A stretch of DNA of 64,000 bases, taken from Corynebacterium sp. J010B-136 (GTDB lineage Bacteria; Actinomycetota; Actinomycetes; Mycobacteriales; Mycobacteriaceae). The position numbers were made by a program, and so were the translations under genes. Of the stretch, positions 1-10,067 are shown piece after piece (within the stretch, counting starts at the first letter, position 1; the number at the start of each line of letters is the position of its first letter). Below the pieces are notes generated by a model. That model was given only the letters and a program-made list of their open reading frames with translations. It was not told the origin of the DNA and made no database searches. The stretch spans positions 459,484 through 523,483 of the forward strand of contig NZ_PUGE01000002.1 of the NCBI RefSeq assembly GCF_002967075.1, read 5' to 3'.

Positions 1-1
1 A

Positions 2-691
2 GTAGTGCGCGAGATCGCAGAAGGCATCGCTAAGCGAACCGGCGATTACAACACGGAGCTGGTCGGCGGCGATGTCACCCAGGCGGAGAAGATCACCGTC
101 TCTGTCACCGCCATTGGCGCACTCGGCGGGGATAGAGAACCCTTAGCCCTAAGCGCTGCGCGCGCCGGGCAAAAGGTTGTAGCCCACGGCAAAATCGGAT
201 GGTCGGCTGCCGGGTGGGCATTGCTGGAACGCTTTGGCACCAAGCTTCCTGATTCCTCGCTGCAGCCACTGGTAGAATTTCACTGCGCACCAGTCATCGA
301 CCCCGGCCGCGGGGTGATTGCGCGAGCCACGGGCGCAACCGCGATGACGGATAACTCGGATGGGTTAGTCCATGACCTTACGACCATCGCTAAACGCTCA
401 GCGGTGAAGATCAATATCTTTACCGACGCGGTAGCCCCCGATGAGCTACTGGTTCGCGCCGGCGAGCTTTTAGACCACGACCCATGGGATTGGGTCCTAG
501 CTGGGGGAGAAGACCACACCCTTTTAGGTACCACCATGAAAGATGCCCCTTCAGGCTTTCGCGTGATTGGCGAAGTTACCCGTCGCAATGGCGATGGGGT
601 GCTGACCATCGATGGGCAACCCGCGCGCTATTCCACCGGTTGGGAGTCCTTCCCCAGCGATAGCTTTCCCAGCTCGCTGAAGGAGGACTAA
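2..691 (+). CDS. thiL: Thiamine-monophosphate kinase, 5' end cut by window
   Basis: ThiL phosphorylates thiamine monophosphate to thiamine diphosphate with ATP. The 228 visible residues cover the C-terminal two thirds: a GGD motif in the first 25 residues, a TDNSDGL stretch near residue 118 and an AGGEDH motif near residue 168, all typical of the PurM/ThiL fold. Family members are about 320 residues and the frame is open to the left edge, so roughly the first 100 residues lie outside. An apparent GTG at position 5 is not the true start. The TAA stop overlaps the next start by one base (TAATG), which implies translational coupling with ung. Confidence 0.92.
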   Translation, partial: VVREIAEGIAKRTGDYNTELVGGDVTQAEKITVSVTAIGALGGDREPLALSAARAGQKVVAHGKIGWSAAGWALLERFGTKLPDSSLQPLVEFHCAPVIDPGRGVIARATGATAMTDNSDGLVHDLTTIAKRSAVKINIFTDAVAPDELLVRAGELLDHDPWDWVLAGGEDHTLLGTTMKDAPSGFRVIGEVTRRNGDGVLTIDGQPARYSTGWESFPSDSFPSSLKED

Positions 692-1317
692 TGCACCCTG
701 ACTGGCAACCTATTATCCAACCAGCGCTCGATAAGATCAGCCCGGATATCTACGGGCCCAGCACGCTGCCGGCACGCGATGATGTCATGCGTGCTTTTGA
801 TCTTGCACCCAGCGACGTCAAAGTCTTAATCCTTGGCCAAGACCCCTACCCGACACCCGGGCATGCCATGGGGCTGTCTTTTTCCACCCAACCCGGTGTG
901 CGCCCGCCGCGCTCTTTGGTCAATATCTACGCTGAACTCGAATCAGACCTAGACCTTGTTCTCAGTGATGCCGGCCGCGCTGATGGTGACCTCACCAGTT
1001 GGTTTAACCAAGGCGTGATGTTATTAAACCGCGTGCTTACCGTAGAAGCAGGAAATGCTGGCTCACATAGGAAAATGGGCTGGGAAGAAGTCACCGAAGC
1101 CGCCATTCGCGCACTCAACCGCCCGGAGCTCGTCGCCATTTTATGGGGCAAAGACGCCCAATCCGCCGCACGCTTTATCCCAGATGCCACCATCATCGCC
1201 TCCCCACACCCATCACCGCTGTCAGCGCGCCGGGGCTTTTTCGGATCGAAGCCTTTTTCGCGCGCGAATGAGGCGTTGGTTCAGGCCGGCGAGGTAGCCA
1301 TCGACTGGCAATTGTAG
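691..1317 (+). CDS. ung: Uracil-DNA glycosylase
   Basis: Removes uracil from DNA in base excision repair (family 1 UDG). The water-activating motif GQDPYP lies at residues 49-54 with the catalytic Asp at 51, and the leucine-loop motif HPSPLS at 173-178. At 208 residues it is slightly shorter than the roughly 225 residues usual for the family. A strong AAGGAGG lies just upstream inside the thiL end, and the ATG overlaps the thiL stop. It is in the same tight plus-strand run as thiL and the DAK2 gene. Confidence 0.95.
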   Translation: MHPDWQPIIQPALDKISPDIYGPSTLPARDDVMRAFDLAPSDVKVLILGQDPYPTPGHAMGLSFSTQPGVRPPRSLVNIYAELESDLDLVLSDAGRADGDLTSWFNQGVMLLNRVLTVEAGNAGSHRKMGWEEVTEAAIRALNRPELVAILWGKDAQSAARFIPDATIIASPHPSPLSARRGFFGSKPFSRANEALVQAGEVAIDWQL

Positions 1318-1328
1318 ACTTAAGCCTC

Positions 1329-2651
1329 ATGGCTATAAACCACATTGACGCACCCACGCTTCATGCGTGGGCGAAGCGATCCGTGGCAGAGCTTTCCCTG
1401 CGCCGCGCCGAGTTAAATCAGCTCAACGTCTTTCCCGTTCCTGATGCTGATACCGGCTCGAATATGGCGCACACCATGGAAGCAGCGCTGGCAGAAGCAG
1501 ACAAAGGCGGGGATGTTGCTGAAGCGCTCGCCATTGGCTCCGTGCGCGGGGCGCGGGGAAATTCCGGCATGGTGTTATCGCAGGTGCTGCGCGCGGTGGC
1601 TGATTCCACCGCTGATTCGCATATCGATGCAACCACTTTGGTGGATTCTTTAAAGCTCGCGGTGGATTTAGTAGACCGCGCGATTGCCCAGCCGGTTGAA
1701 GGCACGGTGGTCTCCGTGCTCAAGGCGGCGGCACAAGCCGCTGAACAAGCACTGGAGCACACGAAGGTCTTGGTCGAAGTACTCACCATTACCTGCGATG
1801 AGGCAGCTAAGGCTTTGGCCAATACGCCCTCGCAGTTGGAAGTCTTGCGCAAAGCCGGCGTGGTCGATGCCGGGGGAGCCGGCCTGGTTATCTTGCTCGA
1901 GTGCTTGCTGGCGGAAGTATCTGAAACTGAGCCGCGCGAAGGTATCGCTATCCCGGAAAGCGTCTTCGAGATGGAAGTGGTGTTTTATTACTCCGGGGAC
2001 ATCGACAAGTTAGAAGCTGCGATTGCGCCCTTGGGCGATAGCCTGGTCATCGCGCGTGCTACGGAGACAGAAGCCAATATCCACATCCATACCCTCGCTG
2101 CCGGGGAGGTCATTGAAAAGGCCTTTGGGCTTGGTCAGGTTAGTAACCTGCGCTTAGAGGTGCTTCCGGCCAAGGTGGTCGCAGCAGAGCCGCTTGTCGA
2201 TGACACCCCGCGGGTTTTAGTCTCCACCCGCGACGCCGAATTGGCGAAGCTTTTTAGCTCCATCGGTGCAACGATCTATAAAGCCGGGATGGAACTTAGC
2301 CCGGAAGATATTTTTGTCGGCACCCCGCGCGGGATTGATCTCGGCGGCGCGCAGGTCGTGCCCGTGCACAGCAACGTAGAAGCACTCGCGGCGATTTCGG
2401 TCTATGCGCCCGATGCTGGTGCGGTGACCGCGATGACTGAAGTCGCCGCGGCTATGCGCGTGGATAGGCCCAGCGATGAAACCGTCGGCGCGATATTGGC
2501 GTGCTGCCATGACCTGCTGCGCGAAGGCGATGAGCAGATGACCATCCTTACCTCGCTGACCCTAGATACTGAGCAATTATCGCGACAGCTGGGGGTAGAA
2601 GTCATCGCGGTGAAGGTACCCGGCCTGCGCACCGAAATCGGGGTAGAATAA
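1329..2651 (+). CDS. DAK2 domain protein (FakA/YloV-like)
   Basis: The 440-residue protein begins with a DAK2 phosphatase/kinase-type domain. Residues 33-46 carry the nucleotide/metal motif NVFPVPDADTG, and residues 73-84 carry GARGNSGMVLSQ, both diagnostic of the FakA/YloV group. FakA proteins of Firmicutes phosphorylate fatty acids bound to FakB. This homologue is shorter than the usual 550 residues and no fakB lies nearby, so its substrate is uncertain. The motif has DAD where FakA usually has DGD. It sits directly before recG, an arrangement common in Gram-positive bacteria. Confidence 0.85.
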   Translation: MAINHIDAPTLHAWAKRSVAELSLRRAELNQLNVFPVPDADTGSNMAHTMEAALAEADKGGDVAEALAIGSVRGARGNSGMVLSQVLRAVADSTADSHIDATTLVDSLKLAVDLVDRAIAQPVEGTVVSVLKAAAQAAEQALEHTKVLVEVLTITCDEAAKALANTPSQLEVLRKAGVVDAGGAGLVILLECLLAEVSETEPREGIAIPESVFEMEVVFYYSGDIDKLEAAIAPLGDSLVIARATETEANIHIHTLAAGEVIEKAFGLGQVSNLRLEVLPAKVVAAEPLVDDTPRVLVSTRDAELAKLFSSIGATIYKAGMELSPEDIFVGTPRGIDLGGAQVVPVHSNVEALAAISVYAPDAGAVTAMTEVAAAMRVDRPSDETVGAILACCHDLLREGDEQMTILTSLTLDTEQLSRQLGVEVIAVKVPGLRTEIGVE

Positions 2652-2657
2652 CAGCTC

Positions 2658-4754
2658 ATGTTGGGGTGGAGCGATGACCGGCCATTATCTGCCGTGCTGC
2701 CGGGCAAGGTAGCCAAGGCACTAACGAAAAGTTTCGGGTACACCACCTGCGGGCAGCTGCTGTTAAATCACTATCCGCGCGATTACATCCGCCAGGGTAA
2801 AAACTTCCGTGCCTTCGCGGAACGAGAAGCCCCCGAAGGCGCCTTTATCACTGTCTCTGGCACGGTGACGTGGATTTCTAAGCGCCCGACTTCTAATGGC
2901 TTTGTCCTCAATGTCACCGTTGATGATGCCTACACGGCTGTCTTCTTCAACGGCATCTGGCAAGAACGCGTGCTGCAAAAGGGCGTGCGCGTGCTCTTTT
3001 CAGGCAAGCTGAAATTCTATAATCGCCAGGCACAGTTGCAGCATCCCGAGTTTTTAATCCTTGATGCTCCACCGGGGTCTACGGCGGTGTCCAAGCGCTG
3101 GGGCGGAACGCTGAAGGCGATTTCGCAGTTCGTCGATGTTGAAGAACTGTTGCGCGACCGCGAATGGTTACCGGTATACCCGGCGTCCTCGACGCTGAAG
3201 ACCTGGACCATCATGGCGGCAGTCCACCACGTGTTAGAGACGATGCCGCCGGTGGAAGACCCACTGGATATTTCCGATCTCACCTTCGACAAAGCCCTGC
3301 GTGATATCCACGAGCCCGGCCCTGAAGGCCCCCAGCGCGCCATTGATCGACTCAAATACAACGAGGCATTGGGCATTGGCCTTGTGATGGCGCTGCGCAG
3401 GCGCGATACCAAGCACTGGCGTGCGTTTGCGCTGCCGCCAGCAGATGATGGCTACCGCGCGGAGATGTTAGCCAAGCTGCCTTTTGCGCTCACGGATGGC
3501 CAGCAGCGCGTGATTCGCGATATTGACCGCGACATCACACGGCCTGAACCGATGACCAGGCTTTTGCAAGGCGAGGTCGGCTCCGGTAAGACACTCGTCG
3601 CGGTGGCCGCGATGCTCTCTGCTGTCGACGCGGGCCACCAAGCAGCCTTGCTTGCACCTACGGAAGTCCTCGCGCACCAGCACGCGCGCTCTATCGCGGC
3701 GATGCTGCCAGAAGATATCCGGCTGACCGTACTATCCGGTTCGATGAAAGTCGCCGAAAAGCGCCAGGCGTTGCTCGATATTGTCTCCGGCCAAGCCGAT
3801 ATTGTCATCGGCACGCATGCGATCATTCAAGACACCGTGGAGTTTTTCTCCCTCGGTTTCGTTGTCATCGACGAGCAACACCGCTTTGGTGTTCAACAGC
3901 GCGATTCTTTGCGTCTGAAAGCCCCCGAAGGCACCTTCCCACACGTTCTGGTGATGACGGCAACGCCGATTCCGCGCACCATCGCGATGACGGTCTTTGG
4001 CGACTTGGAAGTCTCCTCGCTGCATGAGCTACCCGGTGGGCGCAAACCCATCCAATCCTCGGTGGTGCCAGAGGGCAAGCCCGTGTGGGTCAGGCGCGCG
4101 TGGCAGCGCATCCGCGAAGAAGTTGCCGCGGGACACCAGGCTTATATCGTCTGCCCACGCATTGAAGGCGAAGGCGGCGTATTAGAGCTCGCGGAGGAAC
4201 TGCAAAACGGAGTTCTTGCAGGTTTGCGGATCATGGTGCTGCACGGGCGCATGGACGATAAGGATGAGCGCATGGCAGCCTTTGCCCGTGGGGAAGTAGA
4301 CGTGCTGGTCTCCACCACGGTCATCGAAGTCGGCGTGGACGTTGCCAACGCGACTGTTATCTTGATCCGCGAATCTGAGAACTTTGGCGTCAGCCAGCTG
4401 CACCAGCTGCGCGGGCGTGTCGGCCGTGGCGGCAATGCCTCATTGTGTCTCTTCCACACACTTAGCGCACCGAATAGCCCGAGCTTGGAACGCATCAATA
4501 AGATCGCTGCGACCGCCAGCGGCTTTGAGCTGACCGAACTCGACATGGACTACCGCCGCGAAGGCGACGTGCTAGGTACCCGCCAGTCAGGCCGTCAGCG
4601 CACCTTGCAGCTGCTGGACTTAAACGAGGACCTGCTCATTATTGAGCGCGCCTATGAAGATGCCTACCAGCTGGTGGAAGATAACCCTGAGCTGGCTTTT
4701 GAGCTGACAGCGGAGATTCGGGAAAAAGAGCAGGAATACTTAGACAAAGCCTAA
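2658..4754 (+). CDS. recG: ATP-dependent DNA helicase RecG
   Basis: RecG reverses stalled replication forks and branch-migrates Holliday junctions. The 698-residue length fits the family. An N-terminal OB-fold wedge region (about residues 60-150) precedes helicase motif I GEVGSGKT at about 305-312, the DEQH box near 404-407 (VIDEQHRFG), MTATPIPRT near 432 and motif VI QLRGRVGRG near 590. The gene starts 7 bases after the DAK2 stop. Confidence 0.96.
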   Translation: MLGWSDDRPLSAVLPGKVAKALTKSFGYTTCGQLLLNHYPRDYIRQGKNFRAFAEREAPEGAFITVSGTVTWISKRPTSNGFVLNVTVDDAYTAVFFNGIWQERVLQKGVRVLFSGKLKFYNRQAQLQHPEFLILDAPPGSTAVSKRWGGTLKAISQFVDVEELLRDREWLPVYPASSTLKTWTIMAAVHHVLETMPPVEDPLDISDLTFDKALRDIHEPGPEGPQRAIDRLKYNEALGIGLVMALRRRDTKHWRAFALPPADDGYRAEMLAKLPFALTDGQQRVIRDIDRDITRPEPMTRLLQGEVGSGKTLVAVAAMLSAVDAGHQAALLAPTEVLAHQHARSIAAMLPEDIRLTVLSGSMKVAEKRQALLDIVSGQADIVIGTHAIIQDTVEFFSLGFVVIDEQHRFGVQQRDSLRLKAPEGTFPHVLVMTATPIPRTIAMTVFGDLEVSSLHELPGGRKPIQSSVVPEGKPVWVRRAWQRIREEVAAGHQAYIVCPRIEGEGGVLELAEELQNGVLAGLRIMVLHGRMDDKDERMAAFARGEVDVLVSTTVIEVGVDVANATVILIRESENFGVSQLHQLRGRVGRGGNASLCLFHTLSAPNSPSLERINKIAATASGFELTELDMDYRREGDVLGTRQSGRQRTLQLLDLNEDLLIIERAYEDAYQLVEDNPELAFELTAEIREKEQEYLDKA

Positions 4755-4779
4755 AACCCGATGCGTTAGGGTATATGTC

Positions 4780-5349
4780 ATGACCAGAATCATCGCCGGC
4801 CAAGCCCGTGGTCGCACCATCACCGTGCCCGAAGAAGGCACCAGACCCACCTCCGATAGAGCCCGCGAAGGGCTATTTTCTTCGCTCGCTGTGCGCTGGG
4901 GTTTTGAAGGCTCCTACGTACTCGAGCTCTTCGCCGGCTCCGGCGCACTCGGCCTTGAAGCCGCCAGCCGCGGTGCGGAGGAAGTCCACCTGGTGGATGC
5001 CAGCGAGCTCGCTGTGAAGCACATGACCAACAACGCGAAGGTCGTTGGCCACCCCAAGGTGTATATCCACCAGATGAAAGCCGGCACCTATCTCGACCGA
5101 GCTCCGCGTGAGCATTTCGATATGGTGCTCGCCGATCCGCCCTATGGCTTCGACGATGTTGATGGCCTTATTGCCAAACTCGCCCCGGTGCTCGCAGATC
5201 GTGCCATAGTGGTCATCGAGAGGCAGGTGGATAGCCCAGAGCCTAACTGGCCCGAGGAATTCACACCCACCGGCCAAAAATTAAAGAAGCGCACCTACGG
5301 CATCGCTCGCATGGACATGGCCATTTTTGAAAGGAATACACATGACTAA
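4780..5349 (+). CDS. rsmD: 16S rRNA (guanine966-N2)-methyltransferase
   Basis: Methylates N2 of a conserved guanine in the 16S rRNA P-site region during 30S assembly. It is a Rossmann-fold SAM methyltransferase of 189 residues: the SAM-binding ELFAGSGALGLEA lies near residues 48-60 and the catalytic DPPY near 118-122. It overlaps coaD by 8 bases; rsmD-coaD pairing is widespread in bacteria. Confidence 0.95.
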   Translation: MTRIIAGQARGRTITVPEEGTRPTSDRAREGLFSSLAVRWGFEGSYVLELFAGSGALGLEAASRGAEEVHLVDASELAVKHMTNNAKVVGHPKVYIHQMKAGTYLDRAPREHFDMVLADPPYGFDDVDGLIAKLAPVLADRAIVVIERQVDSPEPNWPEEFTPTGQKLKKRTYGIARMDMAIFERNTHD

Positions 5350-5818
5350 AGCAGTCTGCCCCGGCTCTTTTGACCCGATGACCTTAGGCCATCTCGACAT
5401 CTTCCACCGCGCCGCAGCGCTTTTCGATGAAGTCACGATCTTAGTTACGGGCAACCCGAATAAGCAGTCCGGGCTGTTTAGCATCTACGAACGCGTGGAC
5501 CTGATCAAAGCGGCCATTGACCTGCCCAATATTAAGGTTGATTACTGGGCCGGATTGCTCGTCGACTACACCACGGCGCACGGTATTGATTCCATCGTGA
5601 AGGGGCTGCGCTCCTCGCTGGATTATGAATATGAGCTGCCCATGGCGCAGATGAATAAGCGCCTCTCTGGCATCGATACCGTGTTATTGCTTACCGATGA
5701 AAAATACGGCTACATCTCCTCCTCGCTGTGCAAGGAAGTGGCCAAATACGGCGGGGATATCTCCGGATTTTTCCCTGAACCTGTGGCACAAGCCGTGCTG
5801 GAGAAATACCGGGTATGA
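5342..5818 (+). CDS. coaD: Phosphopantetheine adenylyltransferase
   Basis: Transfers AMP from ATP to 4'-phosphopantetheine, the fourth step of coenzyme A synthesis. The 158-residue protein has the nucleotidyltransferase T/HxGH motif as TLGH at residues 14-17 and the ISSS motif near residue 125. The ATG at 5342 gives the conserved start MTKAVCPGSFDP and follows AAAGGAA by a good distance; an upstream in-frame codon at 5327 would add five non-conserved residues. The stop overlaps the next ATG (ATGA). The last CoA enzyme, coaE, is at 19839. Confidence 0.96.
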   Translation: MTKAVCPGSFDPMTLGHLDIFHRAAALFDEVTILVTGNPNKQSGLFSIYERVDLIKAAIDLPNIKVDYWAGLLVDYTTAHGIDSIVKGLRSSLDYEYELPMAQMNKRLSGIDTVLLLTDEKYGYISSSLCKEVAKYGGDISGFFPEPVAQAVLEKYRV

Positions 5819-6555
5819 TTATTGCGCTAGCTGTCTTCGCCGCCATTGCCGTGGGCTCGTGTATGCAACGAGTCTCCGGCATGGGAGTGGGCCTGATTTC
5901 CGGGCCGATCTTGTCCCTGATTCTGGGACCGGTCGAAGGCATCATGGTGCTCAATATTCTTGCCTGCATCAACGCGGGCGCCACCACTATCGTCGTGCGC
6001 AAAAACGTCGTGTGGTCCCAAGTCGTTCTCTTGGGCTCTGTTTTAGTTTTAGGCTCAGTGCCCGCGGCCTTTCTCATCGCCGCGATGGACACCGCACCGC
6101 TGTTGATCCTCGTCGGAGTCTCCCTGCTGATTGCACTCGCCGTCGTGACCCTCGGCAAAAACTATGTGCCCACAATTAACGGGCGTGGTCCAGGCCTTGT
6201 CGCCGGCGTTATCGGCGGGTTTACCAACACGCTCGCTGGGGTAGCAGGGCCCGTCTTTACTGTGTACTTCTCGGCCGCACGATGGGCACAAGCAAATCTC
6301 GCGGCGACCATGCAGCCGCTCTTTATGCTCGGCGGCGGCATCTCTTTTACCGTCAAAGCACTCGTTGGCGCGGCTGCTATCACCAGCATCGACTGGTTGG
6401 TCTGGCCCGCAGGCGCACTCGGCATGCTCGTCGGTATTAGCTTGGGCTCATTAATTTCCCATAAGATCGAACAAGCGGCAGCCCGGAAGTTCTCACTCCT
6501 CGTAGCTGCCGCTGGTGCCATCGCCGCTGTTATCCGCGGTGTGACATCACTTTAA
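5815..6555 (+). CDS. TauE/SafE family membrane permease
   Basis: The 246-residue protein is hydrophobic throughout, with about seven to eight predicted membrane segments and two related halves, each containing a Gly/Pro-rich GPI or GVAGPV turn as in the sulfite/organosulfur exporter family TauE/SafE. Members export small organic anions such as sulfite or sulfoacetate; the substrate here cannot be read from sequence. It is translationally coupled to coaD (ATGA overlap) and runs convergently into the amino acid ABC operon. Confidence 0.8.
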   Translation: MIIALAVFAAIAVGSCMQRVSGMGVGLISGPILSLILGPVEGIMVLNILACINAGATTIVVRKNVVWSQVVLLGSVLVLGSVPAAFLIAAMDTAPLLILVGVSLLIALAVVTLGKNYVPTINGRGPGLVAGVIGGFTNTLAGVAGPVFTVYFSAARWAQANLAATMQPLFMLGGGISFTVKALVGAAAITSIDWLVWPAGALGMLVGISLGSLISHKIEQAAARKFSLLVAAAGAIAAVIRGVTSL

Positions 6556-6572
6556 AAGCATTATTTTAAAGT
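6549..6572. terminator. AT-rich hairpin between convergent genes
   Basis: A 9-bp perfect inverted repeat, ACTTTAAAA (6549-6557) and TTTTAAAGT (6564-6572), spans the stop of the permease gene and lies just before the stop of the opposing ATPase gene. It may act as a weak bidirectional terminator, but its stem is AT-only apart from one pair. Confidence 0.3.
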
Positions 6573-6574
6573 CA

Positions 6575-7342
6575 TCACTTAAGAAGCGACGACAAAAACT
6601 CTTTCGTCCTCGGCTGCTGTGGATTATCCAGCACCTGTTGCGGAGTGCCCATTTCCACCACGGAGCCATCAGCCATAAAGACCACCTTGTCGGCGACCTC
6701 TTTGGCAAAGCCCATCTCGTGGGTTACCACGATCATGGTCATGCCACCTTTGGCCAAGTCCTTCATCACGCGCAAAACTTCGCCGACGAGTTCAGGGTCC
6801 AGGGCCGAGGTAGGCTCATCGAAAAGCATGAGCTTGGGCTCCATCGCCACTGCACGCGCAATTGCTACGCGCTGTTGCTGACCACCAGACAGCTGCACTG
6901 GATACGCATTGGCCTTGTGCGCTAGACCTACCTGGTCGAGCAGCTCCATGGCCTTCTTCTTGGCCTCTGCAGGTTTTACACCCTTGATGTGAATCGGGGC
7001 CTCAATAATATTTTCCAGCGCCGTGCGGTGGCTGAAAAGGTTAAAGGACTGAAAGACCATGCCGATGTGCTGGCGCTGCAGCGAGGCATCCTTTTCAGAA
7101 ATCTCATAGAGCACGCCGTCGCGCTCGCGGTAACCAACGAAGTTACCGTCGACATAGAGGCGGCCGGCGGTGATCTTTTCCAGGTGGTTCACACAGCGCA
7201 GGAAAGTCGACTTACCGGAACCTGAAGGGCCAATCAGGCACATAACCTCACCGGGTTCAACCGTGAGATTAATACCTTTGAGTACCTCGAGTTGGCCGAA
7301 AGACTTGTAGACGTCAATGGCTTCTACCATGGGCTTATTCAT
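6575..7342 (-). CDS. Polar amino acid ABC transporter, ATP-binding protein
   Basis: This is the ATPase of an amino acid importer (GlnQ/HisP class) at the inner face of the membrane. In its 255 residues, Walker [10 protein letters not shown] is at 38-46, the Q-loop near 98, the signature LSGGQQQR at 151-158 and Walker [13 protein letters not shown] at 171-182, all intact. It overlaps the permease gene by 8 bases and is the last gene of a minus-strand operon. The substrate (glutamine, glutamate, histidine or other) is not determinable here. Confidence 0.93.
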   Translation of the reverse strand: MNKPMVEAIDVYKSFGQLEVLKGINLTVEPGEVMCLIGPSGSGKSTFLRCVNHLEKITAGRLYVDGNFVGYRERDGVLYEISEKDASLQRQHIGMVFQSFNLFSHRTALENIIEAPIHIKGVKPAEAKKKAMELLDQVGLAHKANAYPVQLSGGQQQRVAIARAVAMEPKLMLFDEPTSALDPELVGEVLRVMKDLAKGGMTMIVVTHEMGFAKEVADKVVFMADGSVVEMGTPQQVLDNPQQPRTKEFLSSLLK

Positions 7343-8252
7343 TGCGGTTGACCTCCGGGATAACGGATACGTTGCGCGGGATGGTGCCTTCAGCGTCGGC
7401 TAAAGCGGCCAGCTGGCGCGAAGTTAATTCGCGGGTAGCGCCTTTTTCAAAGTACTTCTCCAGGTAGTGCTGGCCGACCATGAAGATGGACGTGATGACC
7501 AAGTACCAGGTTGCGGCGACCAGCAGCAGGGGAATGGGCTCGAATAGTGCTGCGGAAATATCCGTGGCGCGGCCGAAAATCTCATGGGTATAAGGAATCG
7601 CGACAACCAGCGAGGAGGTCTTCAGCAGCGAGATGAACTCATTGCCCGTGGGCGGGATAATGATGCGCATGGCTTGTGGCATCACGGTGCGGCGCATGGT
7701 CATCCACCAGCCAAAGCCCAAGGCCTTCGAGGCTTCCTTCTGGCCCTCAGGCACGGAAGAAATACCGGAGCGGACAATCTCTGCCATGTAAGCGGCTTCA
7801 TTAAGACCTAAGCCCACAACCGCGAGGAAGAAGGCGGAAGAGAGCACGCCTTCGAGCGAGATCTCGGCAAAACCTAGGTTGATGGACTGATACAGCGCAC
7901 CGAGTAGGCCCCAGAACACCAGCTGGACATAAATTGGGGTGCCACGAAAGACCCACAGGAATACCCAGGAGACTGCGCGCAGCACGGGGTTGGGGGACAT
8001 GCGCAGCACCGCTAAGATGCCGCCGCCGACAACACCGATGATCATCGCGAGGAAGGTAATCGCCAGCGTGTGCAGCGATGCAATAGCGATACGGGTATCC
8101 AGGAGATACGCGAAGTAGGTATCCCAGCCGTAGGCTTCATTGCGGGCCGCGCCGATTAAAAACCACGCTGCGAGAGCCAGGATGATGACGGCGAAGGTCC
8201 AGCGCCACGGGTGGCGTAGCGGCTTGGCTTCAATCCTTTCAGGAGTACTCAA
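7335..8252 (-). CDS. Polar amino acid ABC transporter, permease
   Basis: Integral membrane subunit of the amino acid importer, 305 residues. It has one N-terminal membrane segment (about 17-36) followed by a His/Glu/Gln/Arg/opine-type permease domain with several segments and the cytoplasmic EAA loop near 190-205 ([13 protein letters not shown]), which docks the ATPase. A single permease gene suggests a homodimeric channel. It overlaps both neighbours by a few bases. Confidence 0.92.
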   Translation of the reverse strand: MSTPERIEAKPLRHPWRWTFAVIILALAAWFLIGAARNEAYGWDTYFAYLLDTRIAIASLHTLAITFLAMIIGVVGGGILAVLRMSPNPVLRAVSWVFLWVFRGTPIYVQLVFWGLLGALYQSINLGFAEISLEGVLSSAFFLAVVGLGLNEAAYMAEIVRSGISSVPEGQKEASKALGFGWWMTMRRTVMPQAMRIIIPPTGNEFISLLKTSSLVVAIPYTHEIFGRATDISAALFEPIPLLLVAATWYLVITSIFMVGQHYLEKYFEKGATRELTSRQLAALADAEGTIPRNVSVIPEVNRNE

Positions 8253-9142
8253 AATTGGGGCCTTTCATTAATCATTGCCGTATCGATAAGGCCGTCTTCA
8301 ATACCCCACTGGGCAAGAATGCGGGCATAATCTCCGGTTTCAATTAGGTGTTGGAGGGCAGCGGCCATAGCTGGGCCGTAGTCAGAATCTTTGGCAACAG
8401 CCATGCCATAAGGGGCAGCTTCAAACATGTCGCCGACAAGTTCTAGCTTGTCATCGGAACGGTTGACCGCATAGGCGGTCACAGGGGAGTCCGCTGAGAA
8501 AGCATCGGCGCGACCGGTTAACGCGGCAATAGCTGCGTTATCGGAGGTGTCATAGCTTAAGATTTCAATTTCGTCTTCGCCGTTGTCGACGCAGTCTTGC
8601 GACTTAGGCCGCACATCGTCGGTTTCAGAGACGGTGGTGCGCTGGACAGCAACAGTGAGCCCGCAGGGGTTTGCTGGGTCGACTTGCTTGCTTGTCGATG
8701 TCGGCTGCGCCCACTGAATACCCGCATACAGGTAGTTGACGAAGTCGAAGTTCTGGCGACGTTCTTCTGTATCCGTAAAGCCAGAGACGCCAATATCAAG
8801 TTGTCCGCCTTGAATTGAGGGCAAAATCATGGCGAAGTCTTGCTCAACGGGACGAAATTCTAGTCCCATGACCGATGCCATAGCGCGCGCGAGATCCATC
8901 TCCACGCCGACGATTTGGCCCGAGTCAGACTTGAACTCAAAAGGCGCAAAGGGCGGGTTGGTGCCAGCGGTGAGTACGCCGTCGGCGTCATCGACCATGG
9001 CGGCGATTTCATCGACACGCTCTGGAGTAATCTCTTCCCAGCCATCGGGCAGGGCGGGTTCCGTGTTGGTTACGCAGGCAGACAGCAGTGCGCCAGAGGC
9101 CAAGACGGACGTGGCGAGCGCGGTGATTTTCTTGGCGCTCAT
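8249..9142 (-). CDS. Amino acid ABC transporter substrate-binding lipoprotein
   Basis: Family 3 solute-binding protein that feeds the permease. The 297-residue precursor has a lipoprotein signal with lipobox LLSAC (Cys23), then a two-lobed periplasmic-binding fold including PPFAPFEF and the VGVEMDLARA and DIGVSGFTDTEER stretches typical of GlnH-like proteins. The start lies one base from the stop of the upstream DUF368 gene, so both are probably on one transcript. Confidence 0.92.
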   Translation of the reverse strand: MSAKKITALATSVLASGALLSACVTNTEPALPDGWEEITPERVDEIAAMVDDADGVLTAGTNPPFAPFEFKSDSGQIVGVEMDLARAMASVMGLEFRPVEQDFAMILPSIQGGQLDIGVSGFTDTEERRQNFDFVNYLYAGIQWAQPTSTSKQVDPANPCGLTVAVQRTTVSETDDVRPKSQDCVDNGEDEIEILSYDTSDNAAIAALTGRADAFSADSPVTAYAVNRSDDKLELVGDMFEAAPYGMAVAKDSDYGPAMAAALQHLIETGDYARILAQWGIEDGLIDTAMINERPQF

Positions 9143-9991
9143 TTATTTCACTGCCTGTGCGCTGTGTGCTTGGGCGGTCTTTTTGACTGCAATGCGGTAA
9201 TCGGCAATCAAGAATGCCAGAACGATGGCAATGCCCAGAACAAACATTCCGATCATCGGCAGAAGGGATGCGTCCTGGTCCTCACCGAATGGCCACAGCG
9301 CGCGCAGGGAGCCGAGCAAGAAGCCGGTCATGACAAAGAGCGTGGGGCTGCGGTGGTTGTCCAGCAGGTAGTTCAAAAAGCGCACGATAAAGACCACGCC
9401 GCACAATGCACCTGCCATAAAGACCAAGATGACTGCGATATCTAATTCAGAGACCGCGCGCAGAACAGGCTCGTACATACCCAGCATCAACAGCACCAAA
9501 GAACCAGAAGCGCCTGGCATAATCAGCGCACAAATTGCGATAGTTGCCGCAAGGAAGACGAAGATCAGATTCGGGTCTTCAACCTGGTTAGAGGTAAAGC
9601 CGGTGACGATGAAGATAAACACCGCCGAGGCCAGCGCAAAAAGGTAATACTTCGGGTTGCGGCGGTCTTGCTTGTCAATCATGGAAAACGGTACCCACAC
9701 CGAAATGAGCACCATGCCGGCAAATAACGAGTGCGATAGCGAGAAATTGCCTGCCACAAAAGTGGAGATGATGCCAGAGAGCCCAAAGACTGCAGCGACC
9801 ATACCCAGGCCGATGAAAGCGATGAAAAGCCACTCCACCTGAGCGAATTTACGCTTAATAATCTTGTCTGCATTGTGCAACGCGCGCTCGTAGATGCCGA
9901 TGATAAGTGCTACGGTGCCGCCTGAAATACCCGGCGACAATTCCGCCGCGCCGATGAGCGCGCCCCGAATTAAATTGAGAATATGCTGCAA
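9143..9991 (-). CDS. DUF368 polytopic membrane protein
   Basis: The 282-residue protein has about eight membrane segments. An early GAAELSPGISGGTVALI stretch and a second PGASGSLVLLMLGMYEP stretch form the paired motif of DUF368. Members of this family have been implicated in recycling undecaprenyl phosphate across the membrane; that role here is inference. It starts with TTG at 9991 preceded by TAAGGGG on the minus strand. It abuts the amino acid transporter genes and appears to lead that operon. Confidence 0.85.
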   Translation of the reverse strand: MQHILNLIRGALIGAAELSPGISGGTVALIIGIYERALHNADKIIKRKFAQVEWLFIAFIGLGMVAAVFGLSGIISTFVAGNFSLSHSLFAGMVLISVWVPFSMIDKQDRRNPKYYLFALASAVFIFIVTGFTSNQVEDPNLIFVFLAATIAICALIMPGASGSLVLLMLGMYEPVLRAVSELDIAVILVFMAGALCGVVFIVRFLNYLLDNHRSPTLFVMTGFLLGSLRALWPFGEDQDASLLPMIGMFVLGIAIVLAFLIADYRIAVKKTAQAHSAQAVK

Positions 9992-10067
9992 TTCAAACCC
10001 CTTAACGTGTCTAGATCAACGTCTCACGCTACACGTTTATGCGCATAAAAATTAATCCCAACGCGCA

